Shown: positions 17,479 through 25,511 of the stretch, in pieces | Numbering within the stretch: position 1 is the stretch's first letter | Layout: every line of letters starts with the position of its first letter | Origin: Streptomyces europaeiscabiei | Lineage (GTDB): Bacteria > Actinomycetota > Actinomycetes > Streptomycetales > Streptomycetaceae | Direction of reading: 5' to 3' | Assembly: GCF_036346855.1 (NCBI RefSeq) | Contig: NZ_CP107841.1 | Coordinates: forward strand, 8,560,001 to 8,624,000 | Length of the DNA: 64,000 nucleotides | Notes under the pieces: generated by a model | What the model was told of the DNA's origin: nothing | Databases searched by the model: none | What the model saw: only the letters and a program-made list of their open reading frames with translations | Made by a program: the position numbers and the translations under genes

Positions 17479-18048
17479 GTGTCCGGGAACGTTCGTCACC
17501 TCATCGCAGGCCCCCGCGTCGGGATACGTCACTTCGCGCCCGACGACGGATCCGAGTTCACCGCGCGGGTGCGGGAGAGCAGGGATCTGCACCATCCGTG
17601 GCTGTTCCCGCCGGCCACGCCCGCCGCGTACGCCGCGTACGCGGGGCGGCTCATCGAGGATCCGACGAAGGCCGGATTCCTGGTGTGTGAGCACGACGGC
17701 GGGGCGATCGCCGGGTTCGTCAACATCAACAACATCGTGGAGGGCGGCTTCCAGAGCGGCGCCCTCGGCTACGGGGCCTTCGCGCATGCGGCCGGGCGGG
17801 GGCTGATGGGCGAAGGGCTCGGGCTGGTCATCGAATACGCGTTTGATTTCATGGGGCTGCACCGGCTGGAGATCAATGTGCAGCCGCAGAACGCCGCCTC
17901 CATCGCGCTCGCCCAACGGTGCGGGTTCCGGCTGGAGGGGTTCTCGCCCGACTTCCTGTTCATCGACGGGGCGTGGCGGGACCACCAGCGGTGGGCGCTC
18001 ACCGCGGAGATGAAACGCCGGGAGGGCTGGCGGTCCGGAGGCTCCTAG
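17479..18048 (+). CDS. GNAT acetyltransferase, RimJ/RimL type
   Basis: A 189-residue acetyltransferase of the RimJ/RimL (ribosomal-protein N-terminal) branch. It contains the acetyl-CoA loop AGRGLMGEGLGLVIEYAF and the classical C-terminal LHRLEINVQPQNAASIALAQ followed by RCGFRLEG. The GTG at 17479 was selected because homology begins immediately after it. No ribosome-binding site is clear, and the promoter/leader must lie inside or next to the 14-bp tandem array, so expression may depend on repeat number. The acceptor is unknown. Confidence 0.88.
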   Translation: MSGNVRHLIAGPRVGIRHFAPDDGSEFTARVRESRDLHHPWLFPPATPAAYAAYAGRLIEDPTKAGFLVCEHDGGAIAGFVNINNIVEGGFQSGALGYGAFAHAAGRGLMGEGLGLVIEYAFDFMGLHRLEINVQPQNAASIALAQRCGFRLEGFSPDFLFIDGAWRDHQRWALTAEMKRREGWRSGGS

Positions 18049-18138
18049 GCGGGTGGGCGCGGCGGCGTCATGGGCGGGAGTCCGGTGGAACGGGCCGTTC
18101 GCGCCCCGGCTGCCCTCCCGTCGCGCAGGATGGGATCC

Positions 18139-19050
18139 ATGCGGAACATCGTCGTCGTGGATGCCCCCTCGAACCTCGGCCTGCGGCCGCCCGCCCCGGG
18201 GACCGTGCCCGGTTGTCACAAGCTTGCCGGCGCGCTGCGGGAGCAGGGCATCGTGCGGCGGCTCGGTGCGCTGGAGGGTGGGGTCGTGGTGCCGCCGCGC
18301 TACGACCGAGGGGACTGGCAGGAGGGCGACGGCGTCTTCAACGCCGCCGCGATCGCCTCGTACACGCGCAGGCTCGCCGATCGGATCGAGCGGCATGTCA
18401 GGGCCGGTGAGTTGCCCGTCGTCCTCGGCGGGGACTGTTCGATCCAGCTCGGTGCGTCGCTGGCGCTGCGGCGGATCGGGCGGTACGGGCTGGTCGCGAT
18501 CGACGCGTCCGCCGACTTCCGTCATCCGGGGAACTCCGACCGGGTCGGGGCGGCCGGCGGCGAGGAACTGGCGCTCGCCACCGGGCGCGGTCAGGCGGAC
18601 CTGACGGATCTTGAAGAACTGGGTCCCTATCTGCGCGACGAGGACGTACGGCTCTTCGGTATCCGGGACGAGTTCGAGGACGACCGCAGCGAGCTGGCGG
18701 CGCTGAAGATCCCGGTCGTGACGGTCGGCGACCTGCGCACCTGGGGTGCGGACGATCTCGCCCGGGCCACCGCGCAGAGCTTCGAGACGCCCGAACCGGA
18801 AGGCTTCTGGGTGCATCTGGACGCCGACGTCCTCGACCCGTCCGTCATGCCCGCCGTCGACAGCCCCGACCCCGACGGGCTCCTCCCCGACGAACTGACC
18901 ACACTGCTGGGCCCGTTGGTCCGCTCACCGCACTGCGTCGGTCTCAACATCACCATCTACGACCCCGATCTGGACCCCGAGGGCACGGCGGGCGCACTGC
19001 TCACGGACATCGTCGTGAACGCCTTCGCCGACGCGACCGCGACGGGGTGA
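18139..19050 (+). CDS. arginase/agmatinase-fold protein with altered metal ligands
   Basis: A 303-residue ureohydrolase-fold protein. The three family motifs are recognisable, but two histidines that normally bind manganese are replaced. GGDHS reads GGDCS (Cys100), and DAHxD reads DASAD (Ser124). The aspartates D122, D126, D228 and D230 (HLDADVLDP) remain. A mono-metal or inactive enzyme, or a different hydrolase, is possible, so arginase activity should not be assumed. The ATG at 18139 follows AGGATGGGA. It stands alone between two small enzymes. Confidence 0.8.
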   Translation: MRNIVVVDAPSNLGLRPPAPGTVPGCHKLAGALREQGIVRRLGALEGGVVVPPRYDRGDWQEGDGVFNAAAIASYTRRLADRIERHVRAGELPVVLGGDCSIQLGASLALRRIGRYGLVAIDASADFRHPGNSDRVGAAGGEELALATGRGQADLTDLEELGPYLRDEDVRLFGIRDEFEDDRSELAALKIPVVTVGDLRTWGADDLARATAQSFETPEPEGFWVHLDADVLDPSVMPAVDSPDPDGLLPDELTTLLGPLVRSPHCVGLNITIYDPDLDPEGTAGALLTDIVVNAFADATATG

Positions 19051-19093
19051 TCGGCCGCCGCCGGGCCGCGCCACCGGTCCCGTGTCCCGGGGA

Positions 19094-19447
19094 TCATCCC
19101 GCCGATCTGCGGTCCGCGTACTCGTAGACCGAGCCGTCGGGATGGACCGCGATGAGGTTGCGGCCGACGGGGGTGGGGATCGGGCCGGCCAGGACGTGGG
19201 CACCGGAGGCGGTGAGGATCTGGTTGGCCTCGTCGACGTCCTCGACCGCGATGGTGGCGGTGACCTTCCGCAGGACCTCCAGCTCCGACTCCGGGCCGCT
19301 CATCAGCAGGAAGCAGCCGACGGCGGCGACTTGGACGCCACCGCGTTCGAAGCGCATCGCCGGTCCGCCCGAGAGTCTCTCGTAGAACGGGACCGCTGCT
19401 TCCAGGTCGTCGACGCAGATGCGGAGCGTGGTACCGAGAATCTCCAT
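19094..19447 (-). CDS. VOC (glyoxalase/bleomycin-resistance fold) protein
   Basis: A 117-residue vicinal-oxygen-chelate protein. It starts with the strand ILGTTLRICVDDLEAAVPFYERL typical of the fold, has the second beta-alpha-beta unit with VDEANQILTASGAH, and ends in NLIAVHPDGSVYEYADRR. These proteins use a metal to open rings, isomerise or bind ligands; no substrate is indicated. A GTG two codons upstream (19453) is an alternative start. It is convergent with the arginase-fold gene. Confidence 0.8.
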   Translation of the reverse strand: MEILGTTLRICVDDLEAAVPFYERLSGGPAMRFERGGVQVAAVGCFLLMSGPESELEVLRKVTATIAVEDVDEANQILTASGAHVLAGPIPTPVGRNLIAVHPDGSVYEYADRRSAG

Positions 19448-19545
19448 GTGCACGAGCCTAGTTGGGGTTGAAGGGGGACGGTGATCGGTTCGGGCGGTTC
19501 GCGCGCACTGCAGTGGAACGCAGTGGAGAGGAGAGGAGAGGAGCG

Positions 19546-20163
19546 ATGGGGATCGGATCGCCGAGTGGGACAGTTCCCACCCCGTCCCCGTCCCCGCCCC
19601 CGTCGCCGTCTCGCGCCGTGTTACGCGGCTACGGGCCCGGGTACTCGGGTGCGATGGACCGCTTGGATCATCTGGAACATCTGGACAGGCATCTGGTCGA
19701 CGAGTTGGCGCAGGTGGCCCGTGAGACCATCCGCGAGGAGCTGCGGCAGCAGACCCGCAAGCAGCGGCGCAAGGCGGCGCTGTACGCCGCGTCCGGGGCG
19801 CTCGCCCTGTACGCGGGTGCCGCCCTGGCGCTGGCTCTGGGGCTGGCGCTCTCCCTGGTACTGCCCGACTGGGCCGCCGCGCTGATCACGGCCGTGGTGC
19901 TCGGCGCGGGGGCATATGTGCTGAGGGGCGCGGCGCGGCCTTCGGCGTCCGGACCGAACGCCGAGCGCGGGGCAGAGCCCGCGACGGTCGGCGACCGGGT
20001 CGTCGGCGGTACGGCGCCGGGGACGCCCCCGGGCGGGATGGGGCCGGCCGGATATCCGCCGGCGCCGCCCGTCGCACCCGGTGTCGGGAAAGGGACCATG
20101 GCCGCGGGCGGACCGGCGACGGCGGGTGCCGAATCCGAGGAACAGCGCCACCGGGGCCGGTGA
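19546..20163 (+). CDS. phage-holin-family (Act_Holin_X-like) membrane protein
   Basis: A 205-residue protein. A charged amphipathic segment (DRLDHLEHLDRHLVDELAQ, about 37-55) leads into a helix and two membrane helices (about 85-105 and 110-128), then a long Pro/Gly/Ala tail to the end. This is the layout of actinobacterial holin-X/phage_holin_3 proteins. They are chromosomal membrane proteins, not lysis holins of a resident phage, and no phage genes surround it. An AG-rich ribosome site (GAGGAGAGGAG) precedes ATG 19546. Confidence 0.7.
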   Translation: MGIGSPSGTVPTPSPSPPPSPSRAVLRGYGPGYSGAMDRLDHLEHLDRHLVDELAQVARETIREELRQQTRKQRRKAALYAASGALALYAGAALALALGLALSLVLPDWAAALITAVVLGAGAYVLRGAARPSASGPNAERGAEPATVGDRVVGGTAPGTPPGGMGPAGYPPAPPVAPGVGKGTMAAGGPATAGAESEEQRHRGR

Positions 20164-20176
20164 GAGGCGGGCGCAC

Positions 20177-20217
20177 GGAGCGGGGCCGGGACGGCATGAG
20201 CGTCCCGGCCCCGCTCC
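20177..20217. terminator. 17-bp stem hairpin, bidirectional terminator
   Basis: Perfect 17-bp arms 20177-20193 and 20201-20217 with a 7-base loop (GCATGAG), between the convergent holin-like and F420-type genes. It has no T-tract, as usual for streptomycete terminators. Confidence 0.85.
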
Positions 20218-20307
20218 ATGTGGCATGCGCTCGGCCCGGACGACGGGGAACCCGGACGATGGGGAGAGGGAACACCGTCTGTGCCGAGAATTCCGGGGCG
20301 GGACACG

Positions 20308-21273
20308 TCAGCGGGAGCCCTGCCGGAGTTGCGGCAGCACCTTCGTGCGGTAGAAGTCGAAGAAGCCGCGCTGGTCGGGGCCGATCTGGCTGACGTAGAC
20401 ACGGTCGAAGCCGGCGTCGGCGAAGGCACTCAGTTCGGCGACGTGTTCGTCGACGTCGTCGCCGCAGACCGTGTTCTCGCCGACCATCTGCTCGGTGACC
20501 AGCGGCTCCAGCTGCTCGAAGTGGCTGGGCGTGGGCAGGATCTGGGCCATTTCGCCGGGCAGGAGCTGGCTCGACCAGAGCCGGCGGACGAGTCGGACGG
20601 CCGCGTCGCGTTCGGGGCCCCAGCACACCTTCGTACCGCCGCTGACGGGGTTCGCGCCCCCGCCGCCCTTGCGGTACTGGGTGACCAGCTCTTCGTCGGG
20701 GCCCATGGTGATGAAGCCGTCGCCGACGCGGGCGGCGAGCCCGGTGGCCTTGGGGCCGAAGCCGGAGATGTCGATGGGGACGGGCGCGTCGGGAACCGTG
20801 TAGAGGCGGGCGTTCTCCACCGTGAAGTGGGGGCCGCGATGGGTGACTTCCTCACCGGTGAACAGGCGCCGCATCACCTGGACCGACTCCTCCAGCATCT
20901 CCAGACGGACGTCCGCCGGCGGCCAACGATTTCCGACGACATGCTCGTTGAGTGCCTCGCCCGAGCCGATGCCGAGACGGAAGCGGCCGCCGGTCATCAC
21001 CGAGCTGGTCGCCGCCGCCTGTGCGACGACCGCCGGATGGATCCGCACGGTCGGGCAGGTCACCGCCGTCTCGATGGGCAGCGACACGGCCTCGGAGAGT
21101 GCGCCGATCACCGACCACACGAACGGGCTCTGGCCCTGGGCGTCGTTCCACGGGTGGAAGTGGTCCGAGATCCACAGACAGTCGAATCCGGCCTGCTCGG
21201 CCATCCTCGCCTGCTCGATCAGCTCCGTCGGACCGAACTCCTCGGTCGCCAGGAAGTATCCGTACTCGGGCAT
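20308..21273 (-). CDS. LLM-class F420-dependent oxidoreductase (G6PDH-like family)
   Basis: A 321-residue TIM-barrel enzyme of the luciferase-like monooxygenase class, in the branch related to F420-dependent glucose-6-phosphate dehydrogenase. Visible signatures are MPEYGYFLATEEFGP at the start, WISDHFHPWNDAQGQSPFVWSVIGA near residues 35-55, and GRFRLGIGSGEALNEHVVG near 105-125, the segment that contacts F420. Oxidation of a sugar phosphate or another alcohol with F420 is inferred from family. The ATG at 21273 follows GGAGGT at 7 bp; the frame stays open upstream but without family similarity. Confidence 0.87.
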   Translation of the reverse strand: MPEYGYFLATEEFGPTELIEQARMAEQAGFDCLWISDHFHPWNDAQGQSPFVWSVIGALSEAVSLPIETAVTCPTVRIHPAVVAQAAATSSVMTGGRFRLGIGSGEALNEHVVGNRWPPADVRLEMLEESVQVMRRLFTGEEVTHRGPHFTVENARLYTVPDAPVPIDISGFGPKATGLAARVGDGFITMGPDEELVTQYRKGGGGANPVSGGTKVCWGPERDAAVRLVRRLWSSQLLPGEMAQILPTPSHFEQLEPLVTEQMVGENTVCGDDVDEHVAELSAFADAGFDRVYVSQIGPDQRGFFDFYRTKVLPQLRQGSR

Positions 21274-21506
21274 GGGGCGTACCTCCGCGGCAGGTGCGAT
21301 CGGGGCCGGATCGGGTCGCGGTCCCGGGTACCCGGAGGTCACAGGGGAAACCCACGGACGGTCGGGGCCCAGGCGGTTTGGGTGCCCGGGCCAGGGGGAC
21401 GCGGAAGGCTCGAACGTCACAGGACCCGTACGCCTGAGAACGCTCAGAACCCATACGCCTGAGGACGCCGAGGACTCCGTATGCGTGACCCCGCCGGAGG
21501 CGAACC

Positions 21507-22283
21507 GTGAGTCGACCCCGCATCGTGATCGTCGGTGCCGGCTCTGCCGGCTACCGGACGGCCCGCACCCTTGCGCGGTTGACCCGGGGCAAGGCCGACA
21601 TCACCCTGCTCAACCCGACCGACTACTTTCTGTATCTGCCCCTGCTGCCCCTGCTGCCCCTGCTGCCCCTGCTGCCCCTGCTGCCCCAGGTCGCCGTCGG
21701 CATCCTGGAGCCACGCCGGGTGACCGTCTCCCTGACCGGCACCCTGCGCCATGTACGCCTGGTGCTCGGGGAGGCCGACGACATCGACCTCGACGTACGG
21801 ACCGTGCGTCACGCGGACCCCGAGGGCGGTGTCGACACGCTGACCTACGACAGGCTGCGCGAGCGAGCCGTACCCGAGCACGCGGGGAGATCGGACGGGC
21901 CGGGAGCAGCACGTGGCCAGGACGCCCCTAACAGGCAGGACCCCCCGAACGAGCAGGACGCTCTGCACAAGCGGAGTGCCCCGGACAGGCCGGGCCCGAC
22001 GGCGGTGCCAGGGACTCACGGGCAACCGCACGTCTCACCGTCGCCCGCAGCATCCGACACCTCCGCGCCCGGCACCGAGAGGCACACTCCCGCCGTGCCC
22101 GGCCCCGGTACCGGGAAGCGCGCCTCCGAGAAGCCCGGCCCCGCAGCGGTGCCGGGTGCGCCCGATAGTCCGCAGCCACCGCTGCCCTCGCCGTCACCGC
22201 GGCCCAAGCCGCAGGCGCCGCCCCGGCGCCCGGCGCCCCAAGACCCGTCAAAGCCCGCCAGGGGTTCGGAAGGAGAGTCATGA
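21507..22283 (+). pseudogene. truncated NDH-2-type NAD(P)H dehydrogenase with proline-rich read-through tail
   Basis: A 258-residue open frame whose first 117 residues match the start of type II NADH dehydrogenases: the FAD-binding VIVGAGSAGYRTARTLAR, then DITLLNPTDYFLYLPLLP, and VSLTGTLRHVRLVLGEADD. Full-length enzymes have over 400 residues. Here homology stops after TLTYDRL, and a Pro/Ala/Gly-rich low-complexity stretch of about 140 residues follows, so both the NADH domain and the membrane helix are absent. An LLP tripeptide is repeated six times where one copy is expected. A good GGAGG site and GTG start remain, and the stop overlaps the transketolase ATG by 4 bp, so translation may persist for coupling. 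Confidence 0.75.
21642..21686 (+). repeat. 9-bp in-frame repeat (CTGCTGCCC x5) coding Leu-Leu-Pro
   Basis: Five exact copies of CTGCTGCCC inside the truncated NDH-2 frame, preceded by a partial copy CTGCCC. Each unit adds Leu-Leu-Pro without changing the frame. A single LLP is expected at this point in NDH-2 proteins, so the rest looks like slippage expansion. Confidence 0.9.
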
Positions 22284-24127
22284 ACAGCCGTCAACTCACC
22301 GAGCTGGCCCAACAGTTGAGGGTGGACAGTGTGCGCGCGTCCGGGGCCGCCGGCTCCGGGCATCCGACGTCGTCCATGTCGGCCGCCGAGCTGATGGCGG
22401 TGCTGCTCGCGAAGCATCTGCGGTACGACTTCGACCGCCCCCAGCACCCCGCCAACGACCGCTTCGTGCTGTCCAAGGGGCACGCCTCGCCCCTGCTGTA
22501 CTCCGCGTACAAGGCGGCGGGCGCGATCAGCGAGACGGAGCTGATGACGTTCCGGAAGCTGGGCAGCCGGCTCGAAGGGCACCCCACGCCACGGCGGCTG
22601 CCGTGGGTCGAGACGGCCACCGGTTCGCTCGGCCAGGGGCTGCCCGTCGGCGTCGGTATCGCGCTGGCCGGGAAGCGGCTGGACCGTACCGGCTACCGGG
22701 TGTGGGTGCTGTGCGGCGACAGCGAACTCGCCGAGGGCTCGGTGTGGGAGGCCGCCGAGCACGCCTCGTACGAGCATCTGGACAATTTGACGGCGATCGT
22801 GGACGTCAACCGGCTCGGGCAGCGCGGGCCCACCCGGCACGGACACGACCTGGATGCCTATGCCCGCCGCTTCGCGGCCTTCGGCTGGCACACGATCGAG
22901 GTCGACGGGCACGACGTGGACGCCGTGGACCGCGCGTACGGCGAGGCCGAGTCCACCAAGGGACAGCCCACCGTGATCCTCGCCCGCACCCTCAAGGGCA
23001 AGGGCGTCGAGTCCGTCCAGGACCGCGAGGGCCTGCACGGCAAGCCGCTCAAGGACGCCGACGAGGCGATCGCGGAACTCGGCGGCGTACGCGACCTCCG
23101 CGTCGAGGTCCGGCAGCCGCCCGCCGCCCGGATGCTGCACGCCGTACGCACCGGCCATCTGGAGCTGCCGCGCTTCGAGGTCGGCGACGAGGTCGCGACC
23201 CGCGACGCGTACGGGCAGGCGCTCGCAGCGCTGGGCACCGCACGTGGTGACGTCGTCGCGCTGGACGGCGAGGTCGGCGACTCCACGCGCTCCGAGTTCT
23301 TCGCCAAGGAGCACCCCGACCGCTACTTCGAGTGCTACATCGCCGAACAGCAGCTGGTGGCCGCCTCGGTGGGCCTCGCGGCACGCGGCTGGGTGCCGTA
23401 CGCCGCCACGTTCGCGGCGTTCCTCACCCGCGCCCACGACTTCATCCGCATGGCGTCGATCAGCGGGTCCGGCGTCAACCTGGTCGGCTCCCACGCGGGC
23501 GTCGCCATCGGCCAGGACGGGCCCTCGCAGATGGGCCTGGAGGACCTGGCGATGATGCGCTCGGTGCACGGCTCGACCGTGCTGTACCCCTGCGACGCCA
23601 ACCAGACCGCCAAGCTCGTCGGCACCATGGCCGGCCTCGAAGGCGTCCGCTATCTGCGCACGTCCAGGGGCGACACGCCCGTGCTGTACAGCCCCACCGA
23701 GGAGTTCCCGGTCGGCGGCAGCAAGGTGCTGCGAGCCTCGGACACCGACCGGCTGACCGTCGTCGCGGCCGGGGTCACCGTCCACGAGGCCCTCAAGGCC
23801 GCCGAGGCGCTGGACGGCGAGGGCATCCAGGTCCGGGTGATCGACCTCTACTCGGTCAAGCCCGTCGACCGCCGCACCCTGCGCGAGTCCGCCGAACGCA
23901 CCGGCTGCATCCTCACCGTCGAGGACCACCACGAGGAGGGCGGTCTCGGCGACGCGGTCCTCGACGCCTTCCTCGACGGCCGCCCGGTGCCCCGCCTGGT
24001 GCGCCTCGCGGTCCGTACGATGCCGGGTTCGGCCTCCCCCGAGGAGCAGCTGCGCGAGGCGGGCATCGACGCGGAGGCGATCGCCGTGGCCGGACGGCTG
24101 CTGGTGGAGCACGCGATCACGCCTTGA
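22280..24127 (+). CDS. tkt: transketolase
   Basis: A 615-residue thiamine-diphosphate enzyme transferring two-carbon ketol units in the non-oxidative pentose phosphate pathway. Seen: SGAAGSGHPTSSMSAAELMA with the phosphate-binding His, VLSKGHASPLLY, the ThDP motif beginning CGDSELAEGS and ending near VDVNRLGQ, and the C-terminal pyrimidine-binding domain (from about 305) with FFAKEHPDRYFECYIAEQQ and its catalytic Glu. Its length is at the short end for transketolase, of the type fused from N- and C-terminal halves. The ATG overlaps the stop of the upstream truncated frame. It lies upstream of the gas vesicle operon, as I recall for S. coelicolor. Confidence 0.92.
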   Translation: MNSRQLTELAQQLRVDSVRASGAAGSGHPTSSMSAAELMAVLLAKHLRYDFDRPQHPANDRFVLSKGHASPLLYSAYKAAGAISETELMTFRKLGSRLEGHPTPRRLPWVETATGSLGQGLPVGVGIALAGKRLDRTGYRVWVLCGDSELAEGSVWEAAEHASYEHLDNLTAIVDVNRLGQRGPTRHGHDLDAYARRFAAFGWHTIEVDGHDVDAVDRAYGEAESTKGQPTVILARTLKGKGVESVQDREGLHGKPLKDADEAIAELGGVRDLRVEVRQPPAARMLHAVRTGHLELPRFEVGDEVATRDAYGQALAALGTARGDVVALDGEVGDSTRSEFFAKEHPDRYFECYIAEQQLVAASVGLAARGWVPYAATFAAFLTRAHDFIRMASISGSGVNLVGSHAGVAIGQDGPSQMGLEDLAMMRSVHGSTVLYPCDANQTAKLVGTMAGLEGVRYLRTSRGDTPVLYSPTEEFPVGGSKVLRASDTDRLTVVAAGVTVHEALKAAEALDGEGIQVRVIDLYSVKPVDRRTLRESAERTGCILTVEDHHEEGGLGDAVLDAFLDGRPVPRLVRLAVRTMPGSASPEEQLREAGIDAEAIAVAGRLLVEHAITP

Positions 24128-24188
24128 ACGGCTCACGAACGGACGCGCCCTGAACGGCTCACGAACGGACGCGCCCTGAACGGCTCAC
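24125..24188. repeat. 26-bp tandem repeat, about 2.5 copies, after transketolase
   Basis: Two exact 26-bp units (24125-24150, 24151-24176) and the first 12 bases of a third. Each unit itself contains GAACGG twice. The first unit contains the transketolase stop codon and the array ends just before the ribosome site of the LigD remnant. Confidence 0.9.
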
Positions 24189-24207
24189 ACACGGAAGGGA
24201 GCCGGAC

Positions 24208-24552
24208 GTGTGGGACGGCCGGTCGCTGTGGGTCGGCCGCCGCACCGCCGAGATCCACCGCCCCGACAAGGTGCTGTTCCCCGCGGACGGAAGCGGCGTC
24301 GGCAAGGAGTACACCAACGGCGACCTCGTCGCCTACTACCGTGCCGTCGCCCCCTACTCGGTGCTCGCCCGCGCAGGTGTGCCCGTGGCCACGCCTCTCA
24401 CCTGGGAACAGCTCGACGACCCGGCTGACGCCCGCAGCCGGACCCTGACGGACGCTGTCGAACAGGCTCGCGCCAACCCCTGGACGGGGTCGATGAGCAG
24501 GGGCCGGGCGCTGGGATCGGCACGGCGGCGGCTCACGGCGCCGCGCGGCTGA
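24208..24552 (+). pseudogene. internally deleted LigD-type polymerase/primase domain
   Basis: A 114-residue frame that joins two separated parts of the LigD eukaryotic-primase-like polymerase domain used in non-homologous end joining. Residues 14-50 carry the N-terminal EIHRPDKVLFPADG and YTNGDLVAYYRAVAP. Residues from about 51 carry the C-terminal YSVLARAGVPVATPLTWEQLDDPAD. The catalytic aspartates (normally in the missing middle, about 200 residues) are gone, so it cannot polymerise. A ribosome site and GTG start survive. The reading frame is intact across the junction, so a single in-frame deletion is the simplest history. Confidence 0.7.
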
Positions 24553-24630
24553 GACCGGCGGGGCGGATGGGCACACCACCCGGAGATGTTTGGCCAACGG
24601 ACGTGTGGCCACTCGGTGTTCGAGGTGGTC

Positions 24631-24987
24631 ATGTCGAACACATCCAACACGTCAAAGGCACAAGGTTCACGCGAGTCCCAAGAAGCGGACGAACCGGACG
24701 AAGCGCAGAAATCGGCGGAGGACCGGCCCAGCCCCATGCAGGTGCTGCGTCATGCGCGGAGCCAGCTCGCGGAGCTGACCGGCATGGCGCCCGAGTCCGT
24801 GTCGTCGTTCGAACAGACCGGGGACGGCTGGACGTTGGAGGTCGAGGTCCTGGAGATCGCCAGGGTTCCCGACACGATGAGCCTGCTCGCGAGCTATCGC
24901 GTGGAGCTCGACCCCCGGGGCGAGCTAACCGGCTACCGGCGCGTCCGCCGCTACGAGCGCGGCAGGGCCGATCCGCATCGCCGTTAG
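24631..24987 (+). CDS. gvpO: gas vesicle protein GvpO
   Basis: A 118-residue protein with an N-terminal Ser/Glu/Asp-rich disordered segment (about 1-33) and the conserved GvpO domain after it. That domain starts with MQVLRHARSQLAELTGMAPESVSSFEQTGDGW and ends in the LASYRVELDPRGELTGYRRVRRYERGRAD motif. GvpO is needed for gas vesicle formation in haloarchaea and is the first gene of actinobacterial gvp operons. ATG 24631 was chosen over in-frame upstream codons because it has GAGGTGG before it and homology starts after it. The gap to gvpA is 98 bp and contains 13-bp repeats. Confidence 0.85.
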   Translation: MSNTSNTSKAQGSRESQEADEPDEAQKSAEDRPSPMQVLRHARSQLAELTGMAPESVSSFEQTGDGWTLEVEVLEIARVPDTMSLLASYRVELDPRGELTGYRRVRRYERGRADPHRR

Positions 24988-25011
24988 GCCGTCGTCCGGC
25001 TCCAGCATCCA

Positions 25012-25073
25012 CAGACAAGTTGCACAGACACGTTGAACAGACACGTTGAACAGACAAGATTCACAGACAAGGA
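25012..25073. repeat. 13-bp tandem repeat in the gvpO-gvpA spacer
   Basis: Four full units of CAGACAMGTTGAA type (25012-25063) plus a 10-base partial unit whose end runs into the gvpA ribosome site AAGGAGGA. It fills most of the spacer ahead of the major structural gene. Each unit offers a GTTGA or GATTCA variation. It may tune leader structure or spacing. Confidence 0.85.
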
Positions 25074-25085
25074 GGACCGGCCGGT

Positions 25086-25511
25086 ATGACCGTAGTCCCG
25101 GCACAGCAGTCCGGCGGTGGAGGCGGCAGCAGCGGCCTGTACGACGTCCTGGAACTCATTCTCGACAGGGGGCTCGTCATCGACGCCTTCATACGAGTCT
25201 CCCTCGTCGGCATCGAGATCCTGAAGATCGACGTCCGGGTGGTCGTCGCCAGCGTCGACACCTATTTGCGCTTCGCCGAGGCGTGCAACCGGCTCGATCT
25301 GGAGGCCGGGCCGCGCAAGAGCCCCGGCCTGCCGGACCTCGTCGGTGAGATCACCGAGTCCGGCGCGCGCGGTAAGTCCAAGGGCGCCCTGTCCGGCGCC
25401 GCCGAGACGATCTCGGACGCGTTCAAGCAGTCCCGCGAGGAGAGCCAGTCCGAGTCGCGGCCACGGGCCCGCAAGACCACGAGCTCGCGCAAGAGGGAGG
25501 AACAGGAGTGA
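25086..25511 (+). CDS. gvpA: gas vesicle structural protein GvpA with long charged tail
   Basis: The 141-residue shell-forming protein. Residues about 17-78 are the GvpA/GvpJ core: SSGLYDVLELILDRGLVIDA, then the beta-hairpin RVSLVGIEILKIDVRVVVASVDTYL, then the second helix RFAEACNRLDLE. Classical GvpA ends about here. This one continues for over 60 residues with a Ser/Lys/Arg/Glu-rich tail, as in other actinobacterial GvpA. It has the strongest ribosome site of the operon (AAGGAGGA, 9 bp), as expected for the most abundant component. The stop overlaps gvpF by GTGA. Confidence 0.88.
   Translation: MTVVPAQQSGGGGGSSGLYDVLELILDRGLVIDAFIRVSLVGIEILKIDVRVVVASVDTYLRFAEACNRLDLEAGPRKSPGLPDLVGEITESGARGKSKGALSGAAETISDAFKQSREESQSESRPRARKTTSSRKREEQE

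Noticed and set aside
19546..20163. Holin-like gene as evidence of a prophage
   Set aside because: No other phage genes, integrase or attachment sites are near. Chromosomal holin-X-like proteins are common in streptomycetes.
21438..21506. Imperfect repeats of CGCCTGAG-type between the F420 gene and the NDH-2 remnant
   Set aside because: Short and degenerate. No regular period could be shown by eye.
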